Positions 10,770 through 46,485 of a stretch of 64,000 nucleotides of DNA are shown here, in pieces (the stretch's first letter is position 1; every line of letters starts with the position of its first letter). The DNA comes from Charina bottae (lineage: Eukaryota > Chordata > Lepidosauria > Squamata > Charinaidae), in assembly GCA_023362775.1 (NCBI GenBank), contig JALMGJ010000006.1, forward strand, positions 2,578,001 through 2,642,000, read 5' to 3'. A program made the position numbers and the translations under genes. A model generated the notes under the pieces. It had not been told where the DNA came from. It ran no database searches and was given only the letters and a program-made list of their open reading frames with translations.

Positions 10770-11550
10770 ACTGTTGTTCGAAAATTTTATTTATTTATTT
10801 GTTTATAATTCAAATTTTGCCACCGCCCATCTCCCCCAGAAAAGGGGAACTCTGGGCAGTTTACAGTAAGAACCATATTAAAAAGATACATATAAAAACA
10901 TCTAAAATATACATATAAAGGTAAAAAGGTAAAGGTTCCCCCCGTACATTTGTGCAGTCGTGTCCGACTCTAGGGGCCGGTGCTCATCTCCGTTTGTTAG
11001 CCGAAGAGCCAGCGTTGTCCGAAGACGCTTCTGCGGTCATGTGGCCGCATGACGCGCGCGGAACGCTGTTACCTACCCACCGAAGTGGTACCTATTCATC
11101 TACTTGCATTTGCATGCTTTCGAATTGCTAGGTTGGCAAGAGCTGGGGCAAGTGTGGGAGCTCACTCCGTCACGCGGGACTAGGGATTCGAACCTCCGAA
11201 CTTGCGACCTTCCGATCGACAAGCCTGGCGTCTTACCTACTGAGCCACCACGCCCCAAAATATACATATACAATTTACCAAATATAAATATAAAATAAGT
11301 ATAAAACCAAATGGCCATAAAGATCTAATTCTGTGAGGAGAGCTCTAAGGTGCCAGCCACCCCCAAGAATAATTACTCCCCATCCCAAGCAGAGCCAAGT
11401 CTTCAGGTTCTTCTGGAAGGCCAGGAGCGATGGGGCCTGTCTCACCTCTGGGGGCAGAGGGCGGGGGCCACTGCAGAGAAGGCCCACTTCCTGGACCCCA
11501 CCAGATGAAATTCTTTTACAGATGGGGTCCATGACATGCCCTCTCTGCAC
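10770..11550 (-). pseudogene. L2-type LINE 3' relic, split by a SINE
   Basis: On the - strand the piece encodes PLPPEVRQAPSLLAFQKNLKTW, the C-terminal motif of L2-clade ORF2 proteins (compare LWNTLPSEIRAPPAPLAF near 37990). The 3' UTR ends in 'gagatgggcggtggc' followed by ATAAATAAA. A Sauria-type SINE (10918-11256) interrupts the 3' UTR. Confidence 0.6.
10918..11256 (-). mobile_element. Sauria-type tRNA-derived SINE
   Basis: Flanked by an exact 14-bp duplication AAAATATACATATA (10904-10917 and 11257-11270). On the - strand it runs from a GTGGTGGCTCAGTAGG head with B box GGTTCGAATCC to 'gagtcggacacgactg' and a TTTACCTTTACC tail. The 'gtcggacacgactg' part resembles the BovB 3' end, so the BovB machinery is the likely mobiliser. 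It sits in an L2 relic. Confidence 0.85.
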
Positions 11551-11621
11551 TTGTCTGTTTCAAGGGTTTACACAACCATCAGCAAAACCTCACAAGCCTT
11601 TCTCCAGGGTGATTCTCCAGC

Positions 11622-11668
11622 ACAGTGTTTCTCAACCTTGGCATCTTTAAGATGGCTGGACTTCAAGT
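11622..11668. repeat. Half copy of CAGTGTTTCTCAACC hAT-type MITE
   Basis: Reads 'cagtgtttctcaaccttgg' and 'ggacttcaagtcc'. Only one arm is present, at the truncated 3' end of the old BovB. Confidence 0.5.
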
Positions 11669-12450
11669 CCAAAGTATTTGAGCTTCAGCTTCAGCATCTG
11701 TCCTTCCAATGAGCAGTCAGGGTTGATTTCCTTTAGGATTGACTGATTTGACCTCCTTGCAGTCCAAGGGACTCTCAAGAGTCTTCTCCAGCACCACAGT
11801 TCGAAAGCATCAATTCTTCGGCGCTCAGCCTTCCTTATGGTCCAACTCTCACAGCCATACATTACTCCTGGGAAAACCATAGCTTTAACTATACGGACCT
11901 TTGTCGGCAAGGTGATGTCTCTGCTTTTTAATATGCTGTCTAGGTTTGCCATAGCTTTCCTCCCAAGGAGCAAGCGTCTTTTAATTTCATGGCTGCGGTC
12001 ACCGTTTGCGGTGATCTTGGAGCCCAAGAAAATAAAATCTGTCACTGCTTCCATTTCTTCCCCTTCTATTTGCCAGGAAGTGATGGGACCAGATGCCATG
12101 ATCTGGGTTTTTTTAATGTTGAGTTTCAAGCCAGCTTTTGCACTCTCCTCTTTCACCCTCATCAAGAGGCTCTTTAGTTCCTCTTCACTTTCTGCCATTA
12201 GGGTGGTATCGTCTGCATATCTGAGGTTGTTGATATTTCTCCCGGCAATCTTAACTCCGGCTTGTGATTCATCCAGCCCGGCATTTCTCATGATGTACTC
12301 TGCATATCTCCAGCAAAGGAGATCGTTACCTTGTCGTGGTGCTGGAGCTTGAGCACCTCAATGAAACCATGAGCTAAACCGTGAAGGGACACCCAAGACG
12401 GGAAGGTCGTGGCAGAGAGGTCAGACTAAATACGATCCCTGGGGAAGGTA

Positions 12451-12645
12451 ATGGCAACCCACCCCAGTATTCTTGCCATGAAAACTAAATGGATCAGTAC
12501 AACCAAAGATATGTCGGTATACCATCGGAAGATGGGACTCCCAGGTCGGAAGATGGTCAAAATGCTACTGGGGAGGAACAGAGGATACGTTCAACTAGCC
12601 CCAGATGTGATGACGCAGCTAGCTCAAAGCCGAAAGGACGGTTAG
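12451..12645 (+). CDS. Short open frame at the BovB 5' end, possible ORF1 remnant
   Basis: A 64-codon frame overlaps the start of the long ORF in another frame. Some RTE elements carry a short first ORF at this position. The translation shows no domain I recognise, and the frame opens with the conserved untranslated 'atggcaacccacc' motif, so it may be chance. In copy 2 the element is cut at 46486, so this region's start is absent there. Confidence 0.2.
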   Translation: MATHPSILAMKTKWISTTKDMSVYHRKMGLPGRKMVKMLLGRNRGYVQLAPDVMTQLAQSRKDG

Positions 12646-15515
12646 CGGCCGACGGTGCTGGTGGTGAACGACGAATCCGATGTTCTAAAGATCAACACAC
12701 CATAGGAACCTGGAATGTAAGATCTATGAGCCAGGGCAAATTGGATGTGGTTATTGGTGAGATGTCAAGATTAAATATAGACATTTTAGGTGTCAGTGAA
12801 CTGAAATGGACTGGGATAGGCCACTTCACATCAGATGACCACCAGATCTACTACTGTGGACAAGAGGACCACAGAAGAAATGGAGTAGCCTTCATAATTA
12901 ATAATAAAGTGGCTAAAGCAGTGCTTGGATACAATCCAAAAAACGATAGAATGATCTCAATTCGAATTCAGGGTAAGCCATTTAACATCACAGTGATCCA
13001 AATATACGCCCCAACCACAGATGCTGAAGAAGCAGATCAGTTCTATGAGGATCTGCAGCACCTACTAGATAATACACCAAAAAGAGATGTTATTTTCATT
13101 ACAGGAGACTGGAATGCTAAGGTGGGTAGTCAGACGACACCTGGAATTACAGGCAAGCATGGTCTGGGAGAACAAAATGAAGCAGGACACAGGCTGATAG
13201 AATTTTGCCAAGACAACTCACTGTGCATAACAAACACTCTCTTCCAACAACCTAAAAGACGACTTTATACATGGACTTCACCAGATGGTCGACACCGAAA
13301 TCAGATTGACTACATCCTTTGCTGCCAAAGGTGGCGGACATCTATACAGTCGGTAAAAACAAGACCTGGAGCTGACTGTAGTTCAGATCACGAACTTCTT
13401 ATTGCAAAATTTAGAATCAGACTAAAGAGAATAGGGAAGACCCACAGATCAGTTAGATATGAGCTCACTAATATTCCTAAGGAATATGCAGTGGAGGTGA
13501 AGAATAGATTTAAGGGACTAGATTTAGTAGATAGGGTCCCAGAAGAACTATGGACAGAAGTTCGCAACATTGTTCAGGAGGCGGCAACAAAAAACGTCCC
13601 AAAGAAAAAGAAAACCAAGAAGGCAAGATGGCTGTCTGCTGAAACACTGGAAGTAGCCCAAGAAAGAAGGAAAGCAAAAGGCAACAGTGATAGGGGGAGA
13701 TATTCCCAGTTAAATGCAAAATTCCAGAGGTTAGCCAGAAGAGATAAGGAATTATTTTTAAACAAACAATGTGCGGAAGTGGAAGAAGACAATAGAATAG
13801 GAAGGACAAGAGACCTCTTCCAGAAAATTAGAAACATCGGAGGTAAATTCCAGGCAAAAATGGGTATGATCAAAAACAAAAATGGTAAGGACCTAACAGA
13901 AGCAGAAGAGATCAAGAAAAGGTGGCAAGAATATACGGAAGATCTGTATAGGAAGGATAATAATATTGGAGATAGCTTTGACGGTGTGGTCAGTGAGTTA
14001 GAGCCAGACATCCTGAAGAGTGAGGTTGAATGGGCCTTAAGAAGCATTGCTAATAACAAGGCAGCAGGAGACGACGGTATCCCAGCTGAACTGTTTAAAA
14101 TCTTGCAAGATGATGCTGTCAAGGTGATGCATGCCATATGCCAGCAAATTTGGAAAACACAAGAATGGCCATCAGATTGGAAAAAATCAACTTATATCCC
14201 CATACCAAAAAAGGGAAGCACTAAAGAATGTTCAAACTATAGAACAGTGGCACTTATTTCACATGCCAGTAAGGTAATGCTCAAGATCTTGCAAGGTAGA
14301 CTCCAGCAATTCATGGAGCGAGAATTGCCAGATGTACAAGCTGGGTTTAGAAAAGGCAGAGGAACTAGAGACCAAATTGCCAATATCCGCTGGATAATGG
14401 AGAAAGCCAGGGAATTTCAGAAAAACATCTATTTCTGTTTTATTGACTATTCTAAAGCCTTTGACTGTGTGGATCATAACAAATTGTGGCAAGTTCTTGG
14501 TGGTATGGGGATACCAAGTCATCTTGTCTGCCTCCTGAGGAATCTGTATAACGACCAAGTAGCAACGGTAAGAACAGAGCACGGAACAACGGACTGGTTT
14601 AAGATTGGGAAAGGAGTACGGCAGGGTTGTATACTCTCACCCTACCTATTCAACCTGTACGCAGAACACATCATGCGACATGCTGGGCTTGAGGAATCCA
14701 AGGCTGGAGTTAAAATCGCTGGAAGAAACATTAACAATCTCAGATATGCAGATGATACCACTTTGATGGCTGAAAGCGAGGAGGAGTTGAGGAGCCTTAT
14801 GATGAAGGTGAAAGAAGAAAGTGCAAAAGCTGGGTTGCAGTTAAACCTCAAAAAAACCAAGATTATGGCAACGAGCTTGATTGATGACTGGCAAATAGAG
14901 GGAGAAAAAGTGGAGGCAGTGACAGACTTTGTATTTCTAGGCGCAAAGATTACTGCAGACGCTGACTGCAGCCAGGAAATCAGAAGACGTCTACTTCTTG
15001 GGAGGAGAGCAATGGCAAATCTTGATAAGATAGTTAAGAGCAGAGACATCACACTGACAACAAAGGTCCGCATAGTTAAAGCAATGGTATTCCCTGTAGT
15101 AACCTATGGCTGCGAGAGCTGGACCATAAGGAAGGCTGAGCGAAGGAAGATAGATGCTTTTGAACTGTGGTGTTGGAGGAAAATTCTGAGAGTGCCTTGG
15201 ACTGCAAGAAGATCAAACCAGTCCATACTCCAGGAAATAAAGCCAGACTGCTCACTTGAGGGAATGATATTAAAGGCAAAACTGAAGTACTTTGGCCACA
15301 TAATGAGAAGACAGGATACCCTGGAGAAGAAGCTGATGCTAGGGAAAGTGGAAGGCAAAAGGAAGAGGGGCCGACCAAGGGCAAGATGGATGGATGGTAT
15401 TCTGGAGGTGACGGACTCAACCATTGGGGAGCTGGGGATGGTGACGGCCGACAGAGGGCTCTGGCGTGGACTGGTCCATGAAGTCACGAAGAGTCGGAAA
15501 CGACTGAACGAATAA
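12489..15515 (+). CDS. BovB polyprotein (APE endonuclease + reverse transcriptase), copy 1
   Basis: 1008 codons with no internal stop. An N-terminal AP-endonuclease-like domain shows TWNVRS (from about residue 74), SELKW, IYAPTT, GDWNAKVG (about 206) and SDHELL (about 299). The reverse transcriptase follows with AGDDGIPAELF, FIDYSKAFDCVD, KGVRQGCILSP and the catalytic YADD at 753-756. The C-terminal part has FELWCW, YFGHIMRR and RGRPRARWMDG. The enzyme nicks target DNA and reverse-transcribes its own RNA in place. All core motifs are intact, so the protein may be competent. The first Met is chosen because copy 2 also begins there. Confidence 0.93.
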   Translation: MDQYNQRYVGIPSEDGTPRSEDGQNATGEEQRIRSTSPRCDDAASSKPKGRLAADGAGGERRIRCSKDQHTIGTWNVRSMSQGKLDVVIGEMSRLNIDILGVSELKWTGIGHFTSDDHQIYYCGQEDHRRNGVAFIINNKVAKAVLGYNPKNDRMISIRIQGKPFNITVIQIYAPTTDAEEADQFYEDLQHLLDNTPKRDVIFITGDWNAKVGSQTTPGITGKHGLGEQNEAGHRLIEFCQDNSLCITNTLFQQPKRRLYTWTSPDGRHRNQIDYILCCQRWRTSIQSVKTRPGADCSSDHELLIAKFRIRLKRIGKTHRSVRYELTNIPKEYAVEVKNRFKGLDLVDRVPEELWTEVRNIVQEAATKNVPKKKKTKKARWLSAETLEVAQERRKAKGNSDRGRYSQLNAKFQRLARRDKELFLNKQCAEVEEDNRIGRTRDLFQKIRNIGGKFQAKMGMIKNKNGKDLTEAEEIKKRWQEYTEDLYRKDNNIGDSFDGVVSELEPDILKSEVEWALRSIANNKAAGDDGIPAELFKILQDDAVKVMHAICQQIWKTQEWPSDWKKSTYIPIPKKGSTKECSNYRTVALISHASKVMLKILQGRLQQFMERELPDVQAGFRKGRGTRDQIANIRWIMEKAREFQKNIYFCFIDYSKAFDCVDHNKLWQVLGGMGIPSHLVCLLRNLYNDQVATVRTEHGTTDWFKIGKGVRQGCILSPYLFNLYAEHIMRHAGLEESKAGVKIAGRNINNLRYADDTTLMAESEEELRSLMMKVKEESAKAGLQLNLKKTKIMATSLIDDWQIEGEKVEAVTDFVFLGAKITADADCSQEIRRRLLLGRRAMANLDKIVKSRDITLTTKVRIVKAMVFPVVTYGCESWTIRKAERRKIDAFELWCWRKILRVPWTARRSNQSILQEIKPDCSLEGMILKAKLKYFGHIMRRQDTLEKKLMLGKVEGKRKRGRPRARWMDGILEVTDSTIGELGMVTADRGLWRGLVHEVTKSRKRLNE

Positions 15516-15654
15516 ACAACAAAACTCTGCATATAAGTTAAATAAGCAGGGTGATAATATACAGCCTTGTCGTACTCCTTTCCCAATTTTGAACCAGTCG
15601 GTTGTTCCATGTCCGGTTCTAACTGTTGCTTCTTGACCAAACACCAAGAGGTCA

Positions 15655-16000
15655 ATCCTGTATGGCTTTGCCCAGGCCCCTTCAAAGCCGTATCACATCC
15701 TGTGGCCAGGAGTTCCACTGTTTAACAGGCATTGTTTAAAGAAGCCATTCTGCTTATTGGTCCAGAATGTCTCTGGTTTTAGTTTTGGTGGGTGACCCTG
15801 AGTTCTAAGACTGTGGCCAGAGTCACACAAAGTTGTTAGGTGAGGATTAAGTGAGGTTGAAGTTTGTGACTCGGAGGGTTGTAGGAATCCAGGTTGTGTG
15901 AAACTGTAAGTGATGGTCCACCAACAGTCCATGATTAATCCGGACACTGCACGTTACCAGAAGGCAGGTCCTGTGGTTTGTTACAATAGGGTTAGAACCC
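15655..16000. other. Gap between BovB and SMO promoter; nothing recognised
   Basis: No repeat family, RNA gene or convincing coding frame was recognised. G+C content rises sharply from about 16030. Confidence 0.4.
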
Positions 16001-16029
16001 GCTAGGCTGAATGTTTGTTACCAACGCGT

Positions 16030-16716
16030 TAATTATCCCAGCCTATTTTAAATCTCGGTGGGCGGAGAGGAGGGGGAGCTTCTCTCAGCGTCGCCTTCCC
16101 CAACCGGGCGCCCTCCAGTTTCCTGCTTGGCTCCCACAATCCCCGACCCACCGAGGGGGGCGTTGGGAAGGGCTCCTTCGGCGTGTCGCGATTCCCCCGC
16201 TCGCCAAGGGAAGGGCTCCGCAGCCCGTTGCGGCCTTTGCGGGGCGCGAGCGTCCGCTTCGGGGGCCCCTCTCCACCCCGCCCCCGCGAGCCCAGCCCGT
16301 TGCAGCGCGCACGCCCGCGCCGCGCTCCCATTGGGGGGACGGCGGGCGGAGGCGAGGCCGGGCGGGCGGGCTCCGTCTTTTCGGCTCGCTCCCTCCCCGC
16401 CATCCCCGCCGCATTCTTCAGCTCCGAGGACAACAAAGCGGGGAGGCGGCGGCGGCGGCGGGAGGTGGTTCGGGGCCGGCGGGCAGCCGCAGCAAAACTT
16501 TGCAGAACTTTGCGGAAAGTGCGGCGGCTCGGCTCCCTCCCTTCGCACAAAGCGCGGGGGGAGCCCTTCCCCGCGGGGAGCGGGCCGGGATCATGGCCTG
16601 CGCCGCCGAGCCGCCCCTCCCTCGCCCCGCCGCCCCGCCGGCCACCCGAGTCCCGGGACCAGGCGCCGCCGCCGCGCTCGGCCAGCCCGGTGCGCCCTAG
16701 GCGCGCGGCGGCCCCG
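16030..16716 (+). promoter_or_regulatory. SMO: SMO CpG-rich promoter and 5' UTR region
   Basis: Very G+C- and CpG-rich DNA leads up to the SMO start codon. An inverted CCAAT box (ATTGG at 16330-16334) is followed by several GGGCGG-type GC boxes around 16340-16375. No TATA box is evident, as is usual for CpG-island promoters. The transcription start cannot be fixed from sequence alone. Large open frames on both strands here are by-products of the base composition. Confidence 0.65.
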
Positions 16717-42539
<25,823 letters not shown>

Positions 42540-44240
42540 GGCTGCGGAGGAGGGGGCTTTCAGTGGCTTTGTGCGGTTGTAGATCAGCCATGGGGTGGTT
42601 GGTGGGAAGCAGGCGAGGGGGCCGTGCCCTTGGAGCCATCCTTGGGGTGCTGCTGCGTCAGCTTCGCAAAGAAAGAGAGGTGCTGTTTCAAGGCGGTTCC
42701 CTTGGGCGTCTTCTGAATTCCAGCCTTCCTTTCCCCCTCTTCATCTTGCACGCCTCAGTGGGCCTGCAGACCCTTCGCGCTTCCTAAAACAGCAGGAAAA
42801 CAAGGAATGGGATTTTTCTGCCCAGTTTGGTGTGAAGGAGAACCTCGGAGAACCTTGCTTGCTTCAAGAACAAGGAAGACAACTCTGCAGCACCATCGGC
42901 AGAAGGTTCCCCTGCTCCCCCCCCCCGCTTCCCGGGTCACGTCCCCAAATGGCTCTCCTAAGAACTTTGCTCGGAAGCGGATCTGGACCTTGGAGGCTAA
43001 CAGAAGTGGCCTTGGCCGTGGGGGGAACCAAGGGTTGGGGGGTGCTGGGCTTTGCGGGGTGAGAAGGATCCACTTGTGTAGATTAGGAGTGGGAGGGGTC
43101 ACCAACCTGAAGAACTAGGGAGACACATTACGTTGTACCCAAATGCGTGAGGGCCCAGCTAGACGTTATCTCGTATTGCTTTGGGCATCTGCCACAACAG
43201 TCGCAATACTGAGCAGAAAGTAGGGGAGAAAGGTTTACGAAAAGGGGATTTCTTGGGAGAGGACCTGGGTGGGGGGGAGCAAGTTCCACATAGATGGTTT
43301 TGGGGTTGATTTGGGGGCCTTCTCAATAGATCAGTAGCTGGGACTGTGCCTCAAGGCTGAGTCTGAAGATCCTGGGTGCTGTGGACTACCAGGGACTATC
43401 CAGATCAGTGTTTCTCAACCTTGGCAGCTTGGAGATGGGTGGACTTCAACTCCCAGAATTTCCCAGCCAGCCAGGCTGGCCGGGGAATTCCGGGAGTTGA
43501 AGTCCACCCATCTCCAAGCTGCCAAGGTTGAGAAACACTGATCCAGATGCTAGCTAGACTATAATCTCCAGTATCTCTGACCCTTCCTGATGGAAGTTGG
43601 GATCCAGCATTAACATATTCCCATCTCTGGTTAAACGTTCCTCCCAGGACTGTGTCGGACATCCCGGTTTGATGCTTCAAGATAACTTCTCAGGTCTTCA
43701 TTTCGTGGAGGCAGCTCTACAGCCACGTGGACTTCAGTCTTCTGAGAACTTTCTCTGAGATCACCTGGCCCAGAATCTGAAAGCTTGGGCCGCTGGAGAA
43801 CTGTGCTTCCCACACATCGTGCTGTGCCTATAGCTCCCAGTACAGCTTGATGGGATTTGTAGTCTTAACCTTCATCCTCTCCAGTGTGGGACCCAGATGG
43901 AAATAGGAGTTAGAGTACGAAGTAAACATAGGGGCTTTGTTCAATGGAAGGGGCTGTAGCAACATATGAAAATATTTTCAGATTTGTTACTGTTCTTTAA
44001 TATACCTATGTATAACACAGAGAGGTTTTGTTTTTAATAGTGCCGAAGCCTAAAAATTTAGTCTTCTCAAGTGATGTTTCTTGGGGCTGTTACTTCCTAT
44101 GGATCACTTTGGAAACCTTTGCATGACCTGGCTGGATTTGAACATTGTGCTAAGCCTTGAGTCCCCGATGGGGCATCCAGGGTCACAGGTGTGCCCACAA
44201 ACACCTATTGGGATTGGCCAGTTTCTCTGCTCCAGTTTTA
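42540..44240 (+). other. SMO: SMO 3' UTR and flank (end not determined)
   Basis: Non-repetitive G+C-rich sequence follows the stop. No canonical AATAAA was seen before 44639-44644, which lies just past a MITE. The polyadenylation site is therefore unknown. A hAT MITE sits at 43406-43540. Confidence 0.45.
43406..43540. mobile_element. CAGTGTTTCTCAACC hAT-type MITE, best palindromic copy
   Basis: An exact 8-bp duplication ATCCAGAT (43398-43405 and 43541-43548). The two arms (43406-43470 and 43476-43540) are near-perfect reverse complements, from CAGTGTTTCTCAACCTTGG to CCAAGGTTGAGAAACACTG. Confidence 0.93.
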
Positions 44241-44242
44241 TA

Positions 44243-44630
44243 CAGGTAGTCCTCAACTTATGACCACAGTTGAGATTGGAACTTCCATCGGTAAGTGAGG
44301 TGGTTGTTAAGTGAGTCACGCCTGATTTTACAATCTTTTTTGCCACAGTCATTAAGTGAATCACGTGGTCGTTAAGCAAATCTAGCTTCCCCTATTGGCT
44401 TTGCTTGTTGGAAGCTGACTGGGAAGGTCGCAAATGGCAATCATGTGATCCCAGGACCCTGAAACTGTTGTAAATACATACCGGGTGCCAAGCACCCAAA
44501 TTTTGATCATGTGACCGCAGGGACGTGGCAGTGGCCATAAGTGCGAGGACCAGTCATAAGTCAGTTTTTCCAGTGCCGTTGTAACTTGGAATGGTCACGA
44601 AATGAATGGTCGTAATTCGAGGGCTACCTG
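44243..44630 (+). mobile_element. TAGTCC-family MITE, copy 9
   Basis: TA-flanked, 388 bp, ends CAGGTAGTCCTCAACTTA and TCGAGGGCTACCTG. Confidence 0.8.
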
Positions 44631-44644
44631 TATATATAAATAAA

Positions 44645-44740
44645 ATCTTGCTGCAGTGATTAAGCTGCTAGGCTAGACTAAGGAGGCCCAATTCTAGTCC
44701 ACCCTTAACCACAGAAACGCGTTGGATGACTTTCAATTGG
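44645..44740 (+). repeat. tRNA-derived SINE fragment
   Basis: 'cagtgattaagctgctaggc' and 'caattctagtccaccctt' look like a decayed SINE head, then 'ggatgactttcaattggtcgc' like a CORE segment. Confidence 0.4.
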
Positions 44741-44989
44741 TCGCTTGTTGCTTTGGGAACAAATGAAAGGACATCCCCCATTAAAGTGCCTTGAGCACCC
44801 GGAGAAAAGGTAGACTATAAAGCTAATAAATAAATACAATAAATATAAAAAATAGTTGTGTGTGGCTGATTGCCACCAAGGAAGCTGGAATCTCACAGAA
44901 TCTTATTAACCAGATTTATTGAAAGGGAAAAAAGGCACTTAGATTACAAAAACCTTGGCAACCTTGATATGTTTTCTTTATTGCTTAAT

Positions 44990-45205
44990 TTGTTTGATTT
45001 AATTTGTTTTAATTTTAATTTAATTTGTTTTAATTTAATTTAATTTGTTTTAATTTAATTTAATTTGTTAACAGCAGGGATTTCTGGATCCTCTTGCTAA
45101 CCTCCCACTGATGCAGCATGTCGGTGGCCACCCATTATTTATTTATTTATTTATTATTTAAATTTATATGACCGCCCATCTCCCCCAACCGGAGGGAGGC
45201 AACCA
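44990..45205. repeat. TTTAATTTAATTTG tandem repeat and L2-type 3' end
   Basis: Irregular TTTAATT/TTTG repeats at about 44990-45070, then ATTTATTTATTTATT and 'atgaccgcccatctccccca' at 45135-45190, an L2-type 3' terminus on the - strand. Confidence 0.6.
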
Positions 45206-45284
45206 TTTTCCTGATAAAGACTAGGGATGTATCTATAAACCCTTTATCTCCACTCCCATACGAATCTTATCAGTTGATTTGCTC

Positions 45285-45600
45285 TCAAGAAGTCCCTTCT
45301 CGGATATTCTGCATTTGCAGAGCGGGGGGTCTCGGCCCCCCCCCCCGTCCTTTTAGAATCAGCCCTTCCGGTTTTCTTCATCTGTTGTGGGTTCCTCAGT
45401 CAACCCCACCCTCTAGGAACCCTCTTCCGTGTATCTTACATTTTGGGGGGGATTGTTCCTCGACCCTTCACTCTGGAAACACCCACCAGGTTTCTCGCAT
45501 TCAGAGCTGCTCAGCCCGCTCCACCCTCCAGGAACAATTCTGCAGAGACTTTCTGCATTTTTTGTATTCCTTTCTCTGCTTGAGCCACGGCCATTCTGCA
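45285..45600. repeat. Degenerate minisatellite, period about 60-70
   Basis: Four or more diverged units carry a 'ctctaggaaccctcttccgt'-like block followed by 'tct(t/c)(a/g)cattt'. Seen as a loose about-22-residue pattern in translation. Not coding. Confidence 0.4.
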
Positions 45601-45703
45601 ACACCCCTTTGTGTTCTTGGAATAAGCTGTGTGTATCAGGCTTAAGAATCGGAGCAGGCTGGCTCTTTTACTGTCACCTTACTTAAAGCTTAGTGAATGG
45701 GTT

Positions 45704-45775
45704 TAAAAAGCTGGCTGGGGAATTCTGGGAGTTGAAGTTCCCCCATCTTAAAGTTGCCCAGGTTGAGAAACGCTG
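45704..45775. repeat. Half copy of CAGTGTTTCTCAACC hAT-type MITE
   Basis: 'gctggctggggaattctggg' to 'gttgagaaacgctgac'; one arm only. Confidence 0.55.
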
Positions 45776-46094
45776 ACTGCAACGCACGGGAAAGGGAGAA
45801 ACGTCGTTAACTCGGTTTCTGCCAGCAGGTGGCAGTGCAGAAGAGGATTTGAGGGTGCCTTTCTCCTTTCCAAGGCAAGACCAGCAAAAGCTGAAAAGTG
45901 CCTGACAAGCAGCGGCAGGCGCTCTGCCAAAGCCCAGGCAGGTTTAGGCAACGCAGCCCTAACCCTGGCTTGACAAAACACAGTTGCTGGGTTTGCAGAA
46001 AACGCTGGCCAAACCAAGGTACTGCCTTGCGACTTAACAGGATGGCTTGATTCACGGCCCGTGCTAAGGGAAGGGCTATACTGCAAAACCCCCA

Positions 46095-46270
46095 ATTTAG
46101 CCTTGCGTGTGATGCAAGCGCCGAAGCACAGAACTGGAAGAGACCTTGGAGGACCACCGCAGACAAAGGGCTGTCCAACCTTTGCTTGAAGACCTCCAGG
46201 GATGAAACCGCCCAGAGTCCCTTGCGTGGGAGGTGGGCGGGGAATAAATTTGAAAAATAAATAAATGATG
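46095..46270. pseudogene. CR1/L2-type LINE fragments
   Basis: 'cacagaactggaagagacct' and 'ccaacctttgcttgaagacc' match CR1-type 3' coding/UTR text, followed by 'ccgcccagagtcccttgcgt' and an AATAAATAAAT tail. Confidence 0.5.
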
Positions 46271-46485
46271 CCAGGAGGAAGGCTGTTCCTCTGCTCCACA
46301 GTTCTCCAGGAAATTGCCCTTCCACAACGGGGGCCAAAGAGGCTGAAAGAGCTGCGAGAACTGGGTCGCAACAATGGGGGTGACCACAAGAGGGCCCCAG
46401 AGAGCTAGAGTTTTCTGGATGGCCTTGCTGCCATTCCCTGGACTGGCAGTTTTGCAGCCTCAAATCGGGTAGCCCAAGGAAAGGG

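Larger units (their letters stand above)
12308..15523 (+). mobile_element. Full-length BovB (RTE) LINE, copy 1
   Basis: An exact 11-bp target-site duplication ACTCTGCATAT (12297-12307 and 15524-15534) brackets a 3216-bp element, the usual length of BovB. It starts CTCCAGCAAAGGAGATCG, has an approximately 180-base 5' region containing 'aatggcaacccaccccag' (a hallmark BovB motif), one long intact ORF, and ends 'gactgaacgaataaacaacaaa' with no poly-A, as RTE elements do. It interrupts an older BovB in the opposite orientation. Confidence 0.95.
11669..15655 (-). pseudogene. Older BovB LINE, split by a younger full-length BovB
   Basis: The - strand encodes BovB RT sequence in two pieces. 15655-15535 gives GHGTTDWFKIGKGVRQGC...LFNLYAE. 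12307-11669 continues with YIMRNAGL, YADD, FIFLGSKIT, CESWTIRKAE and FELWCWRRLLRVPWTA, and ends at KLKYFG. The reading frame joins across the insertion point at the duplicated ACTCTGCATAT. The 3' end is lost beside a hAT half-element. It differs from the inserted copy at many residues, so it is older. Confidence 0.85.

Noticed and set aside
13574..14137. 187-codon antisense open frame within BovB (also at 47581-48144)
   Set aside because: A shadow of the RT coding sequence, conserved only because the two elements are near-identical.
12489..15515. A host gene encoding an endonuclease-RT protein
   Set aside because: Target-site duplications, a near-identical second copy and RTE 3' end structure show that it is a retrotransposon.
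1..16000. TSPAN33, the expected upstream neighbour of SMO
   Set aside because: No tetraspanin-like segment (for example a CCG motif with flanking TM helices) was found; it probably lies before the window.
44639..44644. AATAAA as the SMO polyadenylation signal
   Set aside because: It lies 2.1 kb past the stop and directly after a MITE in an AT-rich tail, so it cannot be assigned with confidence.
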